From positions 1 through 8,688 of the forward strand of contig JALRHE010000152.1 of the NCBI GenBank assembly GCA_023253235.1: a stretch of DNA of 8,688 bases, written 5' to 3'. Made by a program: the position numbers and the translations under genes. Source of the stretch: Steroidobacteraceae bacterium (lineage in GTDB: Bacteria; Pseudomonadota; Gammaproteobacteria; Steroidobacterales; Steroidobacteraceae). Shown in pieces: positions 1-6,702 of this stretch (positions within the stretch are counted from its first letter, which is position 1; each line of letters begins with the position of its first letter). A model generated the notes under the pieces. It did not search any database. It saw only the letters and a list, made by a program, of their open reading frames with translations, and had not been told where the DNA came from.

Positions 1-2
1 AG

Positions 3-440
3 ATCTTCATCAACTCGAAGAACCTCGACCACTTCCAGTGGATCGTGGCGCTCACGCGCATCATCTCCGCGGTGTTCCGCAAGGGCGGCGACGTGACGTT
101 CCTCGTGGAGGAGCTGAAGGCCGTGTTCGACCCGCGCGGCGGCTACTGGCAGCCGGGCGGCAAGTTCATGCCCTCGATCATCGCCGAGCTGGGTCACGTC
201 ATCGAAAAGCACTTGCAGACGATCGGTTTGCTGCGTCCGCTCGAGCTCGACGAGCACCAGAAAAAACTGGTGGATGAAAAGCGAGCCGAATTCGAAGCGC
301 GTGCCAAGCAGACCGATGCGTTTGCGAACTCGCATTTCCCCGAGGGGGCGCAGTTGTGTTCGAAGTGCAGCACGGCTGCCGTCGTGATGATGGACGGCTG
401 CATGACCTGTCTGAACTGCGGCGACTCCAAGTGCGGGTGA
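3..440 (+). CDS. nrdJ: Adenosylcobalamin-dependent (class II) ribonucleotide reductase, C-terminal part (5' truncated by window)
   Basis: The frame is open from the window edge, so the start lies upstream; the GTG at 45 is internal because conserved-looking sequence (IFINSKNLDHFQW) precedes it. About 145 residues are visible. The first ~65 resemble the TSCPD-type region near the end of NrdJ proteins (motifs ISAVFRKGGDV, EELKAVFDPRGG). A charged helical linker follows, then a cysteine tail with spacing C-x2-C-x10-C-x2-C-x2-C-x4-C-G at the extreme C-terminus. In class II reductases this tail is thought to carry the thiols that re-reduce the active site, possibly with bound zinc. The enzyme would reduce ribonucleotides to deoxyribonucleotides in the cytoplasm using coenzyme B12. 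Some bacteria split this protein into two genes (NrdJa/NrdJb), and the visible part cannot show which form is present. The stop lies 4 nt before the next gene's start. The family call is fairly sure; the exact symbol is less so. Confidence 0.78.
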   Translation: MFINSKNLDHFQWIVALTRIISAVFRKGGDVTFLVEELKAVFDPRGGYWQPGGKFMPSIIAELGHVIEKHLQTIGLLRPLELDEHQKKLVDEKRAEFEARAKQTDAFANSHFPEGAQLCSKCSTAAVVMMDGCMTCLNCGDSKCG

Positions 441-444
441 CCCA

Positions 445-1836
445 TTGCGGCTGACGACGCTTCTACTCGTCGCTGCAATCGCTACGGCCGCGATCGCCGG
501 CCGTACCCAACCGATTCCTGCAGGGGTGGTTCCCGTCATGGGGCCACCCTCGCGAGATATTCCGCGCCCCGCCGAATTGCAGCGTGACGTCGATTTCTGG
601 ATTCGCGTCTACAGCGAGATCACGACCCAACAGGGCTTCCTCCACGACGAGGCCGACCTATCCATCGTCTACGGCACTTTGAATCTGCCGTCAGCTCCAG
701 CCGGATCACCCTCACGTCGTAATGCCGTCTCGTTCGAGCGCGAGCGTTGGCGCAGCGCGTTGCGAACGGCTGCCGAGGCACTGGAGAGCGGTTCACCAAC
801 GCATTCAGCTGATGCGCAGCGTGTGCTCGAGTTGTGGGGCGATAAAGCCACGTCGGGTCGTCTGCGTGCAGCGACCGAGACGGTGCGCTTCCAGTTAGGT
901 CAAGCCGATCGGTTTCGCGAGGGCTTGGTCCGCTCGGGAACGTGGGAAACTCACATCGCACGCACCTTTGAGCGTCTTGGTTTGCCGCCGGAGTTGGCGG
1001 CGCTGCCCCACGTCGAATCGTCGTTTACACCCACGGCCTATTCGAAGGTCGGTGCGGCGGGGCTCTGGCAATTCATGCCAGGCACGGCGCGGCTGTATAT
1101 GCGCGTCGATGATGTGCTCGACGAGCGCATGGATCCTTTCCGTGCGACGGAAGCGGCCGCCAAACTGCTGCTCTACAACTATCGGGTGCTCGGCAGTTGG
1201 CCGCTCGCCATCACGGCCTACAACCATGGCGCTGCCGGCATGCGTCGTGCACGAGATACGCTCGGCACCGACGACTTCGGCGTGATTGCGCGTCGCTACC
1301 AGAGCAAAACCTTCGGGTTTGCGTCGCGTAATTTCTATCCTTCGTTCCTAGCGGCGCTGACTATCGATCAGAATCCCGAGCGCTATTTCGGCAAGCTCGA
1401 GCGCGCCCCGGAGCTCGCCTATCAGGAAATCGAAATGCCAGCTTACGCGTCGATCGCGGCGATCGAGAGCGGGCTCGGACTTGATCGGCGAATTCTCAAA
1501 GACTTGAATCCGGCGCTGCGCCCTGCGGTGTGGGCCGGCTCGCGACGGGTACCGCGCGGCTATCAACTGCGCTTGCCTGCCGACTTGCGTTTGACGGCGG
1601 CGGAATTTGCAGAGCGACTCGGCGGTTCTGCTTTGCATGCGAACCAGGTTCGACCGAATACACATCGGGTTGGCAGAGGCGAGACGCTCTCCGGCTTGGC
1701 TAAGCGCTACGGCGTGCGTTTGCGCAGCCTAGCGGAGTTGAATGGGCTGCGCGTGAATTCGCATCTGCGACAAGGGCAGAGATTGCTCATCCCCGATGGC
1801 GCTTCGAATCCGTCTTCCAGGTCTGCTGCAGACTGA
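445..1836 (+). CDS. mltD: MltD-like periplasmic lytic murein transglycosylase (SLT domain plus LysM)
   Basis: This 463-residue exported enzyme should cleave the MurNAc-GlcNAc bond of peptidoglycan non-hydrolytically, forming 1,6-anhydro ends. Residues 1-18 are a signal peptide (MRLTTLLLVAAIATAAIA) with no lipobox, unlike lipoprotein MltD of Escherichia coli. The SLT/GH23-type domain spans roughly 165-310. It contains the catalytic glutamate E191 in HVESSF, GLWQFMP at 206-212 and AYNHG at 258-262. Residues ~325-377 look like a degenerate LysM-type segment (LNPALRP, VPRGYQLRLP). One clear LysM module lies at ~406-450 (HRVGRGETLSGLAKRYGV), where E. coli MltD has two. The TTG start at 445 was chosen because an in-frame stop at 412 leaves no other upstream start and later starts would lose the signal peptide. 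A weak GGGTGA overlaps the nrdJ stop. The L,D-transpeptidase gene follows 13 nt downstream, which fits a cell-wall remodelling pair. Confidence 0.9.
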   Translation: MRLTTLLLVAAIATAAIAGRTQPIPAGVVPVMGPPSRDIPRPAELQRDVDFWIRVYSEITTQQGFLHDEADLSIVYGTLNLPSAPAGSPSRRNAVSFERERWRSALRTAAEALESGSPTHSADAQRVLELWGDKATSGRLRAATETVRFQLGQADRFREGLVRSGTWETHIARTFERLGLPPELAALPHVESSFTPTAYSKVGAAGLWQFMPGTARLYMRVDDVLDERMDPFRATEAAAKLLLYNYRVLGSWPLAITAYNHGAAGMRRARDTLGTDDFGVIARRYQSKTFGFASRNFYPSFLAALTIDQNPERYFGKLERAPELAYQEIEMPAYASIAAIESGLGLDRRILKDLNPALRPAVWAGSRRVPRGYQLRLPADLRLTAAEFAERLGGSALHANQVRPNTHRVGRGETLSGLAKRYGVRLRSLAELNGLRVNSHLRQGQRLLIPDGASNPSSRSAAD

Positions 1837-1849
1837 TACGATTCGCGGC

Positions 1850-2437
1850 ATGAGTTCATGCGCTTTGAGATCGAATCGACGCGCGCGGTGGTGGATGATG
1901 CTGTTGGCATGGCCCACCGTGGTGGGGTGCCTCGCCGCTGCACCCATCGTGGTTCGCGCCGATACGGCCGTCAGTTCTCTGCCAGGCAATCGCTTCGCTG
2001 CCAATCCGCTGCCGGTGGCCAATCAGGTGGTCGTCCACAAAGGTCAGCGCCGCTTGGAGTTGTGGCGAGGTCGCGAATTGCTGCGCTCGTACCGCATCTC
2101 CCTCGGGCTCAACCCCGATGGGCACAAGCAACAGGAAGGCGATTTTCGCACTCCTGAAGGGCGCTATCGGTTGAACGCCCGCAATCCACGCAGCGACTTT
2201 TTTCTCTCGCTCGCTGTGTCTTATCCCGACAAAGCGGATGTCGCGCGCGCTCGTGAGGCGGGGGTCGCCCCAGGCGGCGCGATCATGATTCACGGGCTGC
2301 CCAATCAGCCGAAGTGGTCGCCGGATTACTACGCCAAGAACGATTGGACGGACGGCTGCATCGCCTTGAGTAACGCCGACATGATGGAAGTTTGGATGTT
2401 GGTTCCGACCGGTACGCCCATCGATATTCGGCCCTAA
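1850..2437 (+). CDS. Exported L,D-transpeptidase (YkuD domain)
   Basis: The protein has 195 residues from the ATG at 1850. The YkuD fold occupies about 56-195, starting with VVVHKGQRRLELWRGRELL. The conserved region includes GDFRTPEGRY (~97-106), the active-site histidine H148 in MIHGLP and the catalytic cysteine C170 in DWTDGCIALSN. The last motif is typical of the proteobacterial 'WTxGCIA' subgroup rather than the SHGC subgroup. Such enzymes form 3-3 peptidoglycan cross-links, attach lipoprotein to the wall or cut such links; the sequence does not decide between these. The N-terminus is basic then hydrophobic (about 10-37), so export is expected. Cleavage could follow VRA at 37, or VVGC at 24-27 could act as a lipobox. 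An in-frame ATG at 1796 would overlap mltD by 41 nt and place 18 polar residues before the signal, so 1850 is preferred, although its Shine-Dalgarno is poor. It is probably co-transcribed with mltD. Confidence 0.88.
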   Translation: MSSCALRSNRRARWWMMLLAWPTVVGCLAAAPIVVRADTAVSSLPGNRFAANPLPVANQVVVHKGQRRLELWRGRELLRSYRISLGLNPDGHKQQEGDFRTPEGRYRLNARNPRSDFFLSLAVSYPDKADVARAREAGVAPGGAIMIHGLPNQPKWSPDYYAKNDWTDGCIALSNADMMEVWMLVPTGTPIDIRP

Positions 2438-2458
2438 GATTTTCTCCCTCAGGTTTTT

Positions 2459-2464
2459 GGAAGA
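2459..2464 (+). promoter_or_regulatory. Shine-Dalgarno site of ppnN
   Basis: GGAAGA lies six bases before the ATG at 2471 and fixes the ppnN start. It is the first clear ribosome-binding site in this part of the window. The 33-bp gap that holds it shows neither a terminator nor a convincing promoter. Confidence 0.7.
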
Positions 2465-2470
2465 ATCGCC

Positions 2471-3859
2471 ATGGAAACCAGTATCGTCATGCCCGAGTTC
2501 GTGGATGCTCGGGTCGCACCGCGAGGCGCACTCGAGAGCCTCTCGCAGGAAGAGATCGAAAAGCTGCTCTCCTCCGGGCAGGGCGGCCTCTATCCGTTGT
2601 TTCGTCAGTGTGCGCTCGCGGTCCTGAATGCCGGTAGCCACACCGACGACGCTCGCGAGATCTTCGACAAGTTTCGGGATTTCGACATTCAAATCGTCCG
2701 ACATGCTTGGGGCGTGAAGCTCGAGATCAAAAACGCGCCGGCGATGGCCTTCGTCGATGGGCAGATGATTCGCGGCACCAAAGAATTATTGTTTGCCGTG
2801 CTGCGCGACGTGGTGTACACGGCCAACGAAATCGTCGAGAGCGGTCGATTCGACCTCACGCGGCCGCAGTCGATCACCAACGCCGTCTTCCACATCCTGC
2901 GAAACGCACGCCTGCTCGATCACAAGTCGCGCCCCAACCTCGTGGTTTGCTGGGGTGGCCATTCGATCAGTCGCGAAGAGTACGAGTACACCAAAAAGGT
3001 CGGTTACGAACTCGGCTTGCGCGCGCTCGACGTCTGCACGGGCTGCGGCCCAGGTGCGATGAAGGGGCCGATGAAGGGGGCGACCATCGGGCATGCGAAG
3101 CAGCGTATCGCGCCGGGTCGCTACGTGGGTTTGACCGAGCCCGGCATCATCGCTGCAGAGCCGCCGAATCCGATCGTCAATCACCTCGTGATCATGCCTG
3201 ACATCGAGAAGCGTCTCGAAGCCTTCGTTCGCCTCGGGCATGGTCTGGTGGTTTTCCCGGGTGGTGTCGGTACGGCGGAAGAAATTTTCTACCTGCTCGG
3301 GATCCTGCTCGATCCAGCCAATGCCGATCAGCCCTTTCCGGTGGTATTGACTGGGCCGCGCAGCAGCGCAGCTTACTTTGAGCAGATTCGGCGCTTCCTC
3401 GTGAACACGGTGGGCGAGATCGCGATGTCGCGCTTGCAGATCGTGATCGACGATCCGGCGGAGGTCGCGCGCATCATGGAGCGTGGTATCGACGATGTGC
3501 GCGAGTACCGCCGACGTCACTCCGATTCCTTCAACTTTAATTGGTTGTTACGAGTCGATCCGGAGTTTCAGCTGCCCTTCGAAGTGACTCATGCCTCGAT
3601 GCGTACGCTGCGTTTACATCGTGATCAGCCGGCGCACGAGTTGGCTGCCGATCTGCGCCGGGCGTTCTCGGGTATTGTCACGGGCAACGTCAAGGAGCCG
3701 GGTATTCGAGCCATCGAGCGGCACGGACCGTTCGAGCTCGTCGGTGATCGTAGTGTGATGGATATGCTCGATGATCTTCTTTCGGGCTTCGTGGCTCAGC
3801 AGCGCATGAAGTTGCCGGGGTCCGCCTACGTTCCCTGCTATCGACTCGTCAAGGACTGA
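2471..3859 (+). CDS. ppnN: PpnN-type (YgdH) nucleotide 5'-monophosphate nucleosidase, LOG family
   Basis: This 462-residue cytoplasmic enzyme is close in length to E. coli PpnN (454). The family splits purine and pyrimidine nucleoside 5'-monophosphates into free base and ribose 5-phosphate, and in E. coli it is activated by (p)ppGpp. Three parts are visible: an N-terminal accessory domain (about 1-145), a central Rossmann-like LOG/lysine-decarboxylase-like domain (about 150-330) and a C-terminal accessory domain (about 340-462). The LOG signatures are GCGPGAMKGPMKGA at 191-204 and PGGVGTAEE at 263-271; the latter carries the glutamate pair expected at the active site. The accessory domains separate it from short cytokinin-type LOG proteins, which are about 200 residues. 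The start is supported by the GGAAGA site. It lies between a cell-wall pair and a heat-shock gene, so its neighbours say little about its role. I see no truncation or frameshift. Confidence 0.93.
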   Translation: METSIVMPEFVDARVAPRGALESLSQEEIEKLLSSGQGGLYPLFRQCALAVLNAGSHTDDAREIFDKFRDFDIQIVRHAWGVKLEIKNAPAMAFVDGQMIRGTKELLFAVLRDVVYTANEIVESGRFDLTRPQSITNAVFHILRNARLLDHKSRPNLVVCWGGHSISREEYEYTKKVGYELGLRALDVCTGCGPGAMKGPMKGATIGHAKQRIAPGRYVGLTEPGIIAAEPPNPIVNHLVIMPDIEKRLEAFVRLGHGLVVFPGGVGTAEEIFYLLGILLDPANADQPFPVVLTGPRSSAAYFEQIRRFLVNTVGEIAMSRLQIVIDDPAEVARIMERGIDDVREYRRRHSDSFNFNWLLRVDPEFQLPFEVTHASMRTLRLHRDQPAHELAADLRRAFSGIVTGNVKEPGIRAIERHGPFELVGDRSVMDMLDDLLSGFVAQQRMKLPGSAYVPCYRLVKD

Positions 3860-3866
3860 ACGTCCA

Positions 3867-3897
3867 CCCTTGAAAAGACGTCGTCCGGCCCCAAAAA
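3867..3897 (+). promoter_or_regulatory. Sigma-32 (RpoH)-type heat-shock promoter for htpG
   Basis: In the 66-bp gap before htpG, a -35 element CCCTTGAAA (3867-3875) is followed after 13 bp by CCCCAAAAA (3889-3897). This closely matches the RpoH consensus of CTTGAAA and CCCCATNT separated by roughly 11-16 bp. Transcription would start near 3904, leaving a leader of about 20 nt with the Shine-Dalgarno. htpG is a classic RpoH-regulon gene, so position and gene identity agree. The match was made by eye. A short inverted repeat (CGGCC 3886-3890, GGCCG 3898-3902) straddles the -10 element and may be chance. Confidence 0.72.
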
Positions 3898-3915
3898 GGC
3901 CGAGTTCCGTTTTCT

Positions 3916-3920
3916 GGAGA
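3916..3920 (+). promoter_or_regulatory. Shine-Dalgarno site of htpG
   Basis: GGAGA sits five bases before the ATG at 3926 and supports that start, which also matches the usual HtpG N-terminus. Confidence 0.75.
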
Positions 3921-3925
3921 GAACC

Positions 3926-5803
3926 ATGACCGAGAACGTCCAAACCCACGGCTTCCAAGCCGAGGTACGTGAGCTGCTGCGGCTCATGATCCATTCGCTT
4001 TACAGTCACCGCGAGATTTTTCTGCGCGAGCTGATTTCGAACGCTTCTGACGCCAATGACAAGTTGCGCTTCTCGGCGCTGGCTCAGCCCGAGTTGCTCG
4101 CAGGCGAGCCTGACCTGAAGATCTGGGTTGATTACGACGCCGACAAGAAGACGCTCACGATTCGTGACAACGGGATCGGCATGACCCGCGAAGAGGCGAT
4201 CGCCCACTTGGGCACGATCGCCAAATCCGGCACCGCCGACTTTTTCAAGAAGCTCACAGGCGATCAGCAGAAGGATTCACAGCTGATCGGCCAATTTGGC
4301 GTGGGGTTCTATTCCGCCTTCATCGTGGCCGACGAGGTGGAAGTGCACACGCGAAAAGCGGGAGAGCCTGTTTCGAGCGGCGTGCGTTGGGCGTCGAAAG
4401 CCGATGGTGAGTTCACGGTCGAGACCGTCGAACGTGCCGATCGCGGCACGAGCATCGTGCTGCACTTGAAGGACGAAGCCAAGGAATTCGCGGATGGCTG
4501 GCGCCTACGCTCGCTGGTTCGCCGCTATTCGGATCACATCGCCTTTCCGGTGCTGATGCGCAAAGAAGGCGAGGCGACGCTCGATTGGGAGCCTGTCAAT
4601 CAGGCACAAGCGCTGTGGACGCGCCCGCGTAGCGAAATCAAAGACGAGGAGTATCGCGAGTTCTATCAGCACATCGCGCATGACTTCGCCGAGCCGCTCG
4701 CCTGGAGTCACAACAAAGTCGAAGGCAAGCGCGAATACACCTCGCTGTTGTACGTGCCTGCGCGTGCTCCGTTCGACCTATATCAGCGCGATGCGACGCG
4801 CGGCTTGAAGCTCTATGTTCGGCGCGTCTTCATCATGGATGACGCCGAGCAGTTTTTGCCGATGTACCTGCGATTCATTCGTGGCGTGCTCGATTCGAAC
4901 GATCTGCCGCTCAACGTTTCGCGCGAGTTGCTGCAGCAGGATAGCGACGTCGAGGCGATGCGCTCTGCATTGACTAAGCGTGCGCTTGACTTGCTGGCGC
5001 GCCTTGCCAAGGAAGAGCCCGAAAAATACGCGGGCTTCTGGAAGGAGTTCGGTCCGGTACTCAAAGAGGGCCTCGGCGAGGATCCGAGTAATCGCGACAA
5101 GATCTTGCCTCTGCTGCGCCTCGCGAGTACCCACGAAGAATCAGATGAGCCCAAGGTGACCCTCGCCGACTACGTCGGTCGCATGAAGGAAGGGCAGGAG
5201 CGCATCTATTACATCATCGCCGACAGCATCACGGCGGCTCGCGGAAGTCCCTATCTCGAGCAGTTACGATCCAAGGGCATCGAGGTGCTGCTGCTCGCCG
5301 ATCGCGTCGACGAGTGGATGATGGGACATGTGCGTGAATTTGAGGGCAAGCGTTTCAAGGACGTTTCGCGTGGCGATCTGGAGCTCGGTAGCCTCGAAGG
5401 CGAAGCCGATAAGGCCGCGGCCGCTGAGGTCGCCAAAGAGAACGAGAAGCTGCTGAAGCGCATTCGAGATGCGCTTGGTGACCGCGTGTCCGAGGTCAAA
5501 GTGTCGACTCGCTTGACCGATACACCGGCGTGTCTCGTACTCGCCGAGCACGATCTCGGGGCCCAAATGCGCAAGATTCTCGCGGCGACCGGCCAGTCGG
5601 CACCGGAATCCAAACCTGCGCTGGAGGTCAATGTCGGGCATCCGTTACTGAAGCGGCTCGATTCGACCATGGCCGAGGATGATTTCGCGGAGTTGGCACT
5701 GCTGATTCACGATCAGGCCAAGCTGGCCGAATCGGGCTCGGTTGCCAACCCGGGTGAATTCGTCCGTCGGCTGAATCGCCTGCTCGGTCAGCTGATGGCT
5801 TAG
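3926..5803 (+). CDS. htpG: Molecular chaperone HtpG (bacterial Hsp90)
   Basis: This 625-residue protein is essentially the length of E. coli HtpG (624). It is a cytoplasmic dimeric ATPase that remodels client proteins, often with DnaK. The N-terminal GHKL ATP-binding domain covers about 1-215: the catalytic glutamate is E35 in FLRELISNASDA, N39 is the metal/nucleotide-side asparagine, DNGIGM is at 81-86, the lid region LGTIAKSGT is at 95-103 and GQFGVGFYSAF is at 122-132. The middle domain (about 225-490) includes NDLPLNVSRELLQQ (325-338), whose arginine R333 corresponds to the residue that contacts the ATP phosphate. The C-terminal dimerisation domain ends at 625. There is no C-terminal MEEVD, as expected for a bacterial form. 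It is preceded by a sigma-32-type promoter and a good ribosome-binding site. msrB follows after 24 bp, so both may share the heat-shock transcript. No unusual residue changes were seen at the motifs checked. Confidence 0.97.
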   Translation: MTENVQTHGFQAEVRELLRLMIHSLYSHREIFLRELISNASDANDKLRFSALAQPELLAGEPDLKIWVDYDADKKTLTIRDNGIGMTREEAIAHLGTIAKSGTADFFKKLTGDQQKDSQLIGQFGVGFYSAFIVADEVEVHTRKAGEPVSSGVRWASKADGEFTVETVERADRGTSIVLHLKDEAKEFADGWRLRSLVRRYSDHIAFPVLMRKEGEATLDWEPVNQAQALWTRPRSEIKDEEYREFYQHIAHDFAEPLAWSHNKVEGKREYTSLLYVPARAPFDLYQRDATRGLKLYVRRVFIMDDAEQFLPMYLRFIRGVLDSNDLPLNVSRELLQQDSDVEAMRSALTKRALDLLARLAKEEPEKYAGFWKEFGPVLKEGLGEDPSNRDKILPLLRLASTHEESDEPKVTLADYVGRMKEGQERIYYIIADSITAARGSPYLEQLRSKGIEVLLLADRVDEWMMGHVREFEGKRFKDVSRGDLELGSLEGEADKAAAAEVAKENEKLLKRIRDALGDRVSEVKVSTRLTDTPACLVLAEHDLGAQMRKILAATGQSAPESKPALEVNVGHPLLKRLDSTMAEDDFAELALLIHDQAKLAESGSVANPGEFVRRLNRLLGQLMA

Positions 5804-5827
5804 TCGTTCGTGCCATAATCAGAGCGT

Positions 5828-6241
5828 ATGGAGAAGCCCATTCCGACCGAAGAAGAGCTGCGCTCGCGACTGTCGCCGCTCGCCTACGAAGTCACTCGAA
5901 ATAAGGGGACGGAGCGTGCCTTCACCGGCACCTATACCTACAACAAAGATCAGGGCGTTTACGCCTGTGTCTGTTGTGGGGCTGAATTGTTCTCCTCCGA
6001 GACGAAGTATGACTCGGGTTCCGGTTGGCCGAGCTTCTGGACGCCGCTAGCGGCCGAGCGGGTGCGTGAACATCGCGACATCAGTCACGGAATGATCCGT
6101 ACCGAAGTCGTTTGTGCGCAATGCGATGCCCACCTTGGGCACGTGTTCGAGGATGGCCCGCAGCCGACCGGTTTGCGCTACTGCATCAATTCGGTATCGC
6201 TCGACTTTCGATCCTCGGATTCGGAAGGCAAGTCACGATGA
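5828..6241 (+). CDS. msrB: Peptide-methionine (R)-S-oxide reductase MsrB
   Basis: This 137-residue enzyme reduces methionine-R-sulfoxide in oxidised proteins, usually with thioredoxin as donor. The whole SelR/MsrB domain is present. The zinc-binding cysteines are C47 and C50 (ACVCCG) and C96 and C99 (VCAQCDAHLGHVF). The substrate-pocket motif is SGSGWPSFW (63-71), and the catalytic C119 lies in RYCINS. It has no signal peptide, so it should be cytoplasmic. Length is normal for a stand-alone MsrB, and no MsrA domain is fused. The ATG at 5828 has only a weak AGAG upstream. The gene follows htpG after 24 bp, and its TGA stop overlaps the ATG of the next gene (ATGA, 6238-6241), which suggests translational coupling. 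The setting among folding and repair genes fits a stress operon. Confidence 0.96.
   Translation: MEKPIPTEEELRSRLSPLAYEVTRNKGTERAFTGTYTYNKDQGVYACVCCGAELFSSETKYDSGSGWPSFWTPLAAERVREHRDISHGMIRTEVVCAQCDAHLGHVFEDGPQPTGLRYCINSVSLDFRSSDSEGKSR
6223..6228 (+). promoter_or_regulatory. Shine-Dalgarno site for the long FKBP start
   Basis: GGAAGG inside the end of msrB lies nine bases before the ATG at 6238. It supports translation of the membrane-anchored FKBP form, in addition to coupling through the ATGA overlap. Confidence 0.6.
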
Positions 6242-6702
6242 GATCGGTCGTTTGGTCGCTGATCCTGGCAGTCACCGGCATATTTTTGATCTCCGCCTTT
6301 CTCCCCACGCTACTGGCTTCGGGCAGCAGCGATCAATCCTCAATGGAGTCCGCCATGTCAGAGCTGATCAAAGAAGATATCGAGGCCGGCGACGGCTCGC
6401 CCATCAATGCCGGACAGATTGCTGTCGTTCATTACACCGGCTGGTTGCACGACCCGTCGCAGAACGAGGGCAAGGGCCGCAAGTTCGATAGCTCGCACGA
6501 TCATGGCGATACTTTCGCATTCAAAGTGGGTGGCGGTCAGGTGATCCGCGGCTGGGATCTTGGTGTCGAGGGTATGCGCGTTGGCGGCAAGCGCCGACTC
6601 GTGATCCCCGCAGAGCTCGGCTATGGCGCGCGCGGTGCTGGCGGCGTCATCCCAGGTGGCGCCACTCTCGTCTTCGACGTCGAGGTGGTGGAGATCCGCT
6701 GA
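6238..6702 (+). CDS. FKBP-type peptidyl-prolyl cis-trans isomerase with N-terminal membrane anchor or signal
   Basis: This 154-residue protein catalyses cis-trans isomerisation of Xaa-Pro bonds. Residues ~5-27 are strongly hydrophobic (VWSLILAVTGIFLISAFLP) and act as a signal-anchor or uncleaved signal, with a Ser-rich linker to ~38. A single FKBP domain covers about 42-154. By alignment to human FKBP12 its pocket residues are all present: Y66 (HYTGW), F83 and D84 (KFDSS), F93 or F95, V102, I103 and W106 (VIRGWD), Y129 (LGYG), I138 and F146. Isomerase activity is therefore expected. The start at 6238 overlaps msrB by 4 nt and has GGAAGG upstream. Further in-frame upstream starts lie inside msrB and were not used. 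An internal ATG at 6355 with its own ribosome-binding site would give a 115-residue soluble FKBP. The next gene begins at the last base of the stop (TGATG). Confidence 0.93.
   Translation: MRSVVWSLILAVTGIFLISAFLPTLLASGSSDQSSMESAMSELIKEDIEAGDGSPINAGQIAVVHYTGWLHDPSQNEGKGRKFDSSHDHGDTFAFKVGGGQVIRGWDLGVEGMRVGGKRRLVIPAELGYGARGAGGVIPGGATLVFDVEVVEIR
6345..6348 (+). promoter_or_regulatory. Possible internal Shine-Dalgarno for a short FKBP form
   Basis: GGAG within the FKBP gene is six bases before the in-frame ATG at 6355. Initiation there would remove the hydrophobic segment and leave a standard-length cytoplasmic FKBP domain beginning MSELIKED. Use of this site is inference; the spacing and the clean domain boundary are seen directly. 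Confidence 0.4.
6690..6694 (+). promoter_or_regulatory. Shine-Dalgarno site of the amidohydrolase gene
   Basis: GGAGA, formed by the last FKBP codons, lies seven bases before the ATG at 6702. It supports this start over later ones, and the start also gives an intact signal peptide. Confidence 0.65.

Noticed and set aside
1856..2704. Long minus-strand open frame (282 codons) opposite the L,D-transpeptidase and ppnN
   Set aside because: It spans two well-supported plus-strand genes and their gap, its translation shows no family motif, and such antisense frames are expected in GC-rich DNA.
2786..3520. Minus-strand open frame (244 codons) opposite ppnN
   Set aside because: It lies wholly inside ppnN, which has clear LOG motifs, and its own translation resembles nothing recognisable.
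3886..3902. Short hairpin CGGCC-N7-GGCCG as a ppnN terminator
   Set aside because: The stem is only 5 bp, no immediate T-run follows, and it overlaps the likely htpG -10 element.
5814..5819. CATAAT as a -10 element for msrB
   Set aside because: No -35-like sequence lies about 17 bp upstream, and the position just before the start would leave almost no leader.
6112..6237. N-terminal extension of the FKBP gene back to 6112
   Set aside because: It would overlap msrB by 130 nt across MsrB's zinc and catalytic motifs. The ATG at 6238 has a Shine-Dalgarno, an ATGA coupling and a clean signal-anchor.
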